A stretch of DNA of 64,000 nucleotides, from positions 5,650,501-5,714,500 of the forward strand of contig CM048576.1 in assembly GCA_026413225.1 (NCBI GenBank), given 5' to 3'. The notes beneath the pieces were generated by a model. The model saw only the letters and a list, made by a program, of their open reading frames with translations, was not told where the DNA came from and did no database searches. The position numbers and the translations under genes were made by a program. The number at the start of each line of letters is the position of its first letter. The first letter of the stretch is position 1. The DNA is from Otis tarda (taxonomy: Eukaryota > Chordata > Aves > Otidiformes > Otididae). Shown here in pieces: positions 59,101 through 64,000 of this stretch.

Positions 59101-61737
59101 CGTCTGCCATAATTCTTGGATCCCTCTGTTAGAGGATTTTTTTTTCTTCCTAACTTAGGTTTTTAACTGACTTTGCTCTAGACTTGCAAGGAAGAGATTT
59201 TCTCTGGAAGCATCTTTTGTCTTTCTCTCCACTGACAAGAGAGCGAAATTCAAGTAACCACATTCCTAATGAAGGCACTTGGGTCACAGCTCTGGCATCT
59301 GTATAGTACTTAATCCAGATCAGTCATAGGGTTGTATTGCTGTCAAATTCTGAGATCAATCTAGAGCTTAGGCTAACTGTATTGCTTTTATAGCAGTCAG
59401 GACCAATAGCACAGACATAGTACAAGTCGTTAACAGGAGTATCAGTGGAGAAATGCCAAAGGTGTTGCAAGTTGTGCCTCATACTGCAGTAAATTATGGC
59501 ACAAAATGCAGAGCACAGATGAGAAGGGCTATTTGGACCTAGCTGGCTTCTGCACCTTGTGCATTCATCCATGTGTGAACACAAATTTTGTATGTCCTTG
59601 TGCTTTGAGATGTGCTCTAAGATATGTTTTGGGTATTTGTTTTTTTTTCTTTCCCACTCCCCAGAGCTTTCTGCTAAGCCTCCAGGCATGCCTCACAAGC
59701 TCTGCTGGTTCCACACTCGGTGGCCCATCAGCAGTGACATCTCCAGGGAAGCCAGCTGGCAGGACAGCTGCAGGTTCTGCTACCTCGGTTACAGAGGCAT
59801 CATGCAAGAGGATTAGGCACCCACTCTTGGAATGGGGCATCAGTCTGCCCCCTCTAGCTCTGAAGGCATCACCCCTTGCTGCAGCACCTATCCACTCACA
59901 ATGCAAACCCACTGATGGACCTGGGAAGTGCTGTTTTTCTGGCTCCCGTATCTTCTTGTGAAGATACAAAGGAGTTAACCTTTGCAGTAGGCAAGGATTA
60001 TTGCTTCTTGGTTGCTCTGTCAGTGAAGCAATGCAGCATTTACAGTTCCTGGCTGTAGTTAGACCTCTGAAATATACGGCTGCTACTCAAAGATCACAGG
60101 TAGCAGTCATCCATCATCTGGAGATACAGTTAAGAGAGACAGGCCAATCTGTAGCAAGCAAGTTTATTTCATCTCTTCTGACATCTATAGATTAGACGCC
60201 TGCCAAGAAGATACAATAAGGTGCTTCACCAGGAGTTACTTTCTGAACTCATCAGGAATTGCTGATGAGACGAGCACATGTTGAAGCTGTTGCTGGTCCC
60301 TGTCCCAGTGGCCACATCCCCACTAATTAAGGAGCAACGCTGAGCCTTTGCCATGTGTCAGACTTGGGTTAATACACCAGGATTTCTGGCTCACTAGCAA
60401 GAAACAGAGCACACAGAAAATCCACTTCATGACGAGGCTTCAGGCAGGAGATACGTGCCCTCCCTTCCCCCATCGTCATCTGTTCCCAAGTTGATGGAGG
60501 CAGATGCTGATCTGGATGAATGTGCCAGACTCGGTGCAGTGAGAGAAGCATCTCTCTGGCTCAGGCCACCAAACAGCATCTGCCACTGCATTGTTTCTGA
60601 GGGATGACAGAGGATGGGACCCAAGGGGTGAAGGTTTTGTCTTGGAACCTGAGGCTTGTCTCAGCCCAGCAGCAGTGCTCTACAGACACAAGTATAAACA
60701 GCTACTGCATGCTAAGAATCAAGCTGGCATGTTTACCTAAAGGGTAAATGGTCGCTTCTCCTCCACGCACTCCCCAAAAGTAGCAGAAGAGCTGCTTTAT
60801 CTGCAAATCTGTGTCAGCACAGGCAGTAGGAGCTCTCAGCCAGCCCTGGCAGATGTGCAAAAATCAAGTCACCCACCATGCTCGCACCTATGGGTGAGCA
60901 GCCTTCCTAGGCCTGGGAAAGAAGTAGTTCTGGGATTTCCCTCCATAACAATTTTTCTGTGGCCTCAAAGTGCTGATTAGGCTGTGCAGTCCATGTAGGG
61001 CACAGAAGGGAAGGGATGTAGATGGGGAAAAAAACCACAACTCTTTCTTCCAGAGGGGATGTGTAAAATATCCCCCTGGGATTTCCCATCATTAGGCAGT
61101 GACCCACTTTGATTATCCTGGCCCTGATTATCTCCTAAGCCTCCTTTTACATTAGAGCAGTGTAACAAGGCCAGGAAAAGATCTGGACACAATCTTCTTA
61201 AGGTGCAATTCTTCATGGGATACCTTGGCAGAGCATCCCAGGAAAGATGGAAAAGAGAGCACATCAGCCAGCATCTCAGTGGCTCGCAGACAGCCTGCTA
61301 TCAAGTGCTGGAGGGGGCATAAATCCATTTTTGGCTTCGTCCTGCCCCCCACCCCTGGGAAAAGAAAGGAGAAAAACCCCTGCGATTTACCACGTGCCTG
61401 CACCACCTCAAGCAAACCAGGCCATCCAGGCACGCAGTAACTTTCCTCACAATTTCAGGCTCAGAGCCAGACATTTCTGACCAAACCATCAGTAAGTTTG
61501 GGATGGGAAGCTACAGTGGACAACAGAGTCTCATAGCTGCTGTAGGCTTCATCATAAGGTGTTGGTATTAAGCCTTCTCACTACCTCAGCCCCTGCCAGA
61601 AAAATAATTTCCTTGCATGGTGTCTGATTACCCAAGTGACAAAACCTCAAAGGCAGTTCAGAGATAACAGGAGTCAGGGCAGGCCAATGCCTTTAAAGAG
61701 GCTTTCCATCCTGTGTTAAGCTCAGTCAAAATTAATT
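56141..61737. other. Non-coding DNA, no gene recognised
   Basis: No gene is recognised. At 58171-58200, GGTGTAAATCAGCACCGATC may be a worn piece of an old palindromic amniote repeat. At 59640-59667 a T/C-rich tract ends in CCCCAG and is followed by frames open on both strands (59506-59961 and 59969-59565). No donor site follows at a sensible distance, so I do not call an exon. The 60.4-61.5 kb part is slightly GC-richer with many short shadow frames. Confidence 0.55.
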
Positions 61738-61860
61738 GGGCCTGAGGGGTCAGATTTTTGTAAACACATTTAGATACAGTTAGATACCTAATTCCCAGAG
61801 TTGCCTGTGAACTCACCTCAGGCTTATTTGAATCCTTAGGTACTAAATACTTTTAAATAA
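61738..61860. mobile_element. Relic of a palindromic MITE-like amniote repeat
   Basis: GGGCCTGAGGGGTCAGATTT, then CATTTAGATAC, AGATACCTAATTCCCA, and after a gap TTAGGTACTAAATACTTTTAA. The arms resemble a widespread sauropsid repeat whose two halves are near mirror images (TTTAGGCACCTAACTCCCATTGA facing its reverse complement; words here given in parts). Only the outer arms survive and the centre is diverged. I cannot name the family; a DNA-transposon origin is inference. Confidence 0.35.
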
Positions 61861-64000
61861 CCATTCCAAAATCTTGAATTCTGCACTCAGACAGAACACT
61901 TGAGCTGTCATTTGCAAGTCTTGTTTTTTCCTAATAATGGGATTACCGCAGGAGGTTTGCAGTATCTTTGAGAAAAGTCAGTCTTTCATATATATATCTT
62001 CATCTCTTAAATTGAGGGAGGGATATACAAAAAAAAAAAATCCATCTTATTAAAATGAACAAAGCCTATTTGTGTGAAGAAACTGAATCAATTTTCATTA
62101 CCATCCTGTACACAAAGCAAATATGACAAAGGGATTCGTACAGTTCAGTCACATTCAAGTGACATTGATTGGTTTGCTGTTCTGTGGATTGCACGCAATT
62201 TCAAGGGCTACGTTTGCTTCCTTATGGTTTAATGGCAACTTCAGGTAACCTTGTTCTTGTGTGGTTGCTTTATGTTTAAAGTATTTGCAATACCTGCTGG
62301 CGTCATCATCTGATAGATGCCTAGAAATGTTGCTTAATTCTATTAAGACACATGCTGGCATTAAACAGCAGCAGAATTCGCCAGGAAAAAAATTAGGTTG
62401 CAGTTTGCAAAGGGAGTTGCAGAATGGCTTGCTGGCTGAGAAATTCTTTGCGGGGAGATGTGGCTGGACTAGCTCTCCTGAGGGCTGCTGAAGGACGAGG
62501 CTGAGATTATGGATACAAGAATCAGCTCCATTCACTGGCTCCGCGAGCTGCTCAGCAGAGTATGGACTTTGCCAGAGAGAGGCGGAGCGGTTTGGGTATC
62601 ACAGAGGAATTAATACAAGGAAAGCTGTGAGGGTTTCCCCAGGTCGGAAGATGGGTTCCCAAGGAAACCCCACCATGTGACCATGTGACAGATCTCCTGG
62701 GATAGACGTGGCATACGCGGTCTGATGTCTTCACTGCGAGCCTGGAACATGTGGCCAGCAATCGCTCGTGCTGCCCCAGCGCAGCAGGAGCTGAGATTAG
62801 CAGGCACTTCCCAAAGCTGTTTTTCTGGCAAGCTCAATTCCCTGAGCCCTTCTGTGAGAAAGCTTCACAGATCAGGGAGACAGTGTGCCTGCCTCTTCAA
62901 TGCCAGAAGGATTCACGTGAGGGAGAGGCGAGCAAAATGTCTTGCCAAAGAGCGGAGAGAGCATGGAAATTATTTTCAATCTGTGTTTTTGCAACTGCAG
63001 GGAGAGGCTCTCACTGCTCCACTTCCCTGGAGCTGTACGCTGCCAGATTCAGGCCAGCTTCTGAAACTCTGCCGGTTAGCACATTGAGCAAAAAATAATT
63101 TTAAGCATCTTGTAAAACTCTTCTCTGAAAGAGAAAGAAATGTTTTGCTTTCTCCTATCAAATTGTAACCATATCTTGGGAGAGAAATAAATGTGTTTTG
63201 GCACACAAAGAGGTGAGGCTGCGTTTTGATGGCACTGTTCACACTTTGTCCCTGAGAACAGACTGAGCGTTTGGAAGAGCAACACAATTTATTACTGAAT
63301 AAGAGGATGTGAAGAACATTTGGGTTTAACCTCTCCACCAGCAGACATTTTAAAATACGCCTGGCAAGCTGTTCCTTTCTGACAGCAAAATACTCTCAGA
63401 AGTTGGTGGTACAGTGCTCTCCCCAGGATCTAGTTGCTGTAGTAGGTCAGAGCAAAGATCAGGCCAGGCTGGGGTCCCCTGAGACAGTAGCTGATGTTTC
63501 AGGTCCCACAGTATGATCATGCACACTGTGAAAATCGCCATTCACTGCAGTACATTCTTTTCTGGCCCTGGCATGAACCCCTGCAGCGGTGTGCAGGTGA
63601 TTTACTGATGCTTGTAGGAAGCTCCTGTGCACACACCAGTGATCTGAAAACAGGCCTCTCTCCTCATCCCTTCCCCAGCCTCTCCCTCTGTGCCATCCAG
63701 ATTACTGAAAACAGAGATTTTTGTCCTTTCATGGGTGCAGAGGTGGGTGGAGCCTGGTGGGAGCCCTGCTCAGCATGGGAGCACTTGCACCATATTCCAC
63801 AGAACTAATATATTCCACATGGCACCATGCCTTTCGCTTTGCTCGGTTGAGCTAGTGCCTGAAAGGGAAGGAAAAAAGTGAAAGGTGAGATCACAGAAAG
63901 TGTGCGGAAGTTTCCTGCTCTCTTTTCTTTTGTTTATTACCTCCCTTTAACACACCCAAGTTGTCCTCAGGAAACCTGTCTTCTCCTCTTCCTCCTCGCA
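61861..64000. other. Non-coding DNA, no gene recognised
   Basis: Contains an A run at about 62.03 kb and a mildly CpG-richer part at 62.52-62.80 kb (about 12 CpGs in 280 bases). Overlapping frames at 62.7-63.1 kb on both strands show no family resemblance. The last 90 bases are pyrimidine-rich and could precede a splice acceptor beyond the window edge, which cannot be judged. Confidence 0.55.

Noticed and set aside
59506..59969. A 151-codon + frame and a 134-codon - frame, with a strong pyrimidine tract and CAG at 59640-59667.
   Set aside because: Both strands are equally open, the + frame runs through a T tract, no donor follows at exon distance, and neither peptide resembles a family.
1..64000. 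CRISPR arrays, bacterial operons, phage or endogenous retroviral proviruses.
   Set aside because: No spaced identical repeats, no ribosome-binding-site organisation, no LTR pair, primer-binding site or gag/pol-like frame was seen.

Overview
The window looks like nuclear DNA of a bird, or possibly another sauropsid. Two short CR1 LINE 3' ends (near 4.3 and 23.9 kb) carry the avian-type tail, one with the closing ATTCTATGATT. A third CR1 piece lies near 51.8 kb, and an old CR1 reverse-transcriptase relic lies near 36.2 kb. Recognisable repeats are sparse. There are no Alu, B1 or L1 elements, no bacterial-style packed genes, and the DNA is AT-rich and CpG-poor.

I find no convincing protein-coding gene. 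All open frames are short, none resembles a protein family I know, and many sites are open on both strands or in several frames, as expected of chance frames. The window is best read as a gene desert or the inside of a very long intron. I found no tRNA, snRNA, rRNA or microRNA gene that I recognise, no full-length transposon, no provirus and no CRISPR.

Layout. 0-10 kb: plain non-coding DNA with a CR1 tail (4.33 kb), a GTTAA-rich imperfect repeat (7.2-7.3 kb) and a double AP-1-like inverted repeat (8.13 kb). 10-25 kb: a probable tRNA-derived SINE relic (10.1 kb), a local tandem duplication (15.5 kb) and a CR1 tail (23.9 kb). 25-37 kb: a MIR-like relic (25.2 kb), an old amniote repeat (34.5 kb), a possible terminal exon (35.9 kb), the CR1 reverse-transcriptase relic (36.2 kb) and a TAAT-rich enhancer-like stretch (36.8 kb). 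37-50 kb: a small CpG-rich patch (39.6 kb), two CORE-SINE/MIR relics (44.4 and 45.0 kb), a palindrome plus CRE in an enhancer-like stretch (46.4 kb), a 24-T tract (47.1 kb) and a 27-bp tandem duplication (49.7 kb). 50-64 kb: the best candidate exon (51.17-51.37 kb), a CR1 fragment (51.8 kb), a moderately CpG-rich stretch (53.4-53.75 kb) and a palindromic MITE-like relic (61.8 kb).

No genes were found to work together here, so no pathway can be proposed. If the window has a function it is most likely cis-regulatory, plus perhaps one or two long non-coding RNA exons. Repeat and motif assignments were made by eye from remembered consensus features, without alignment.
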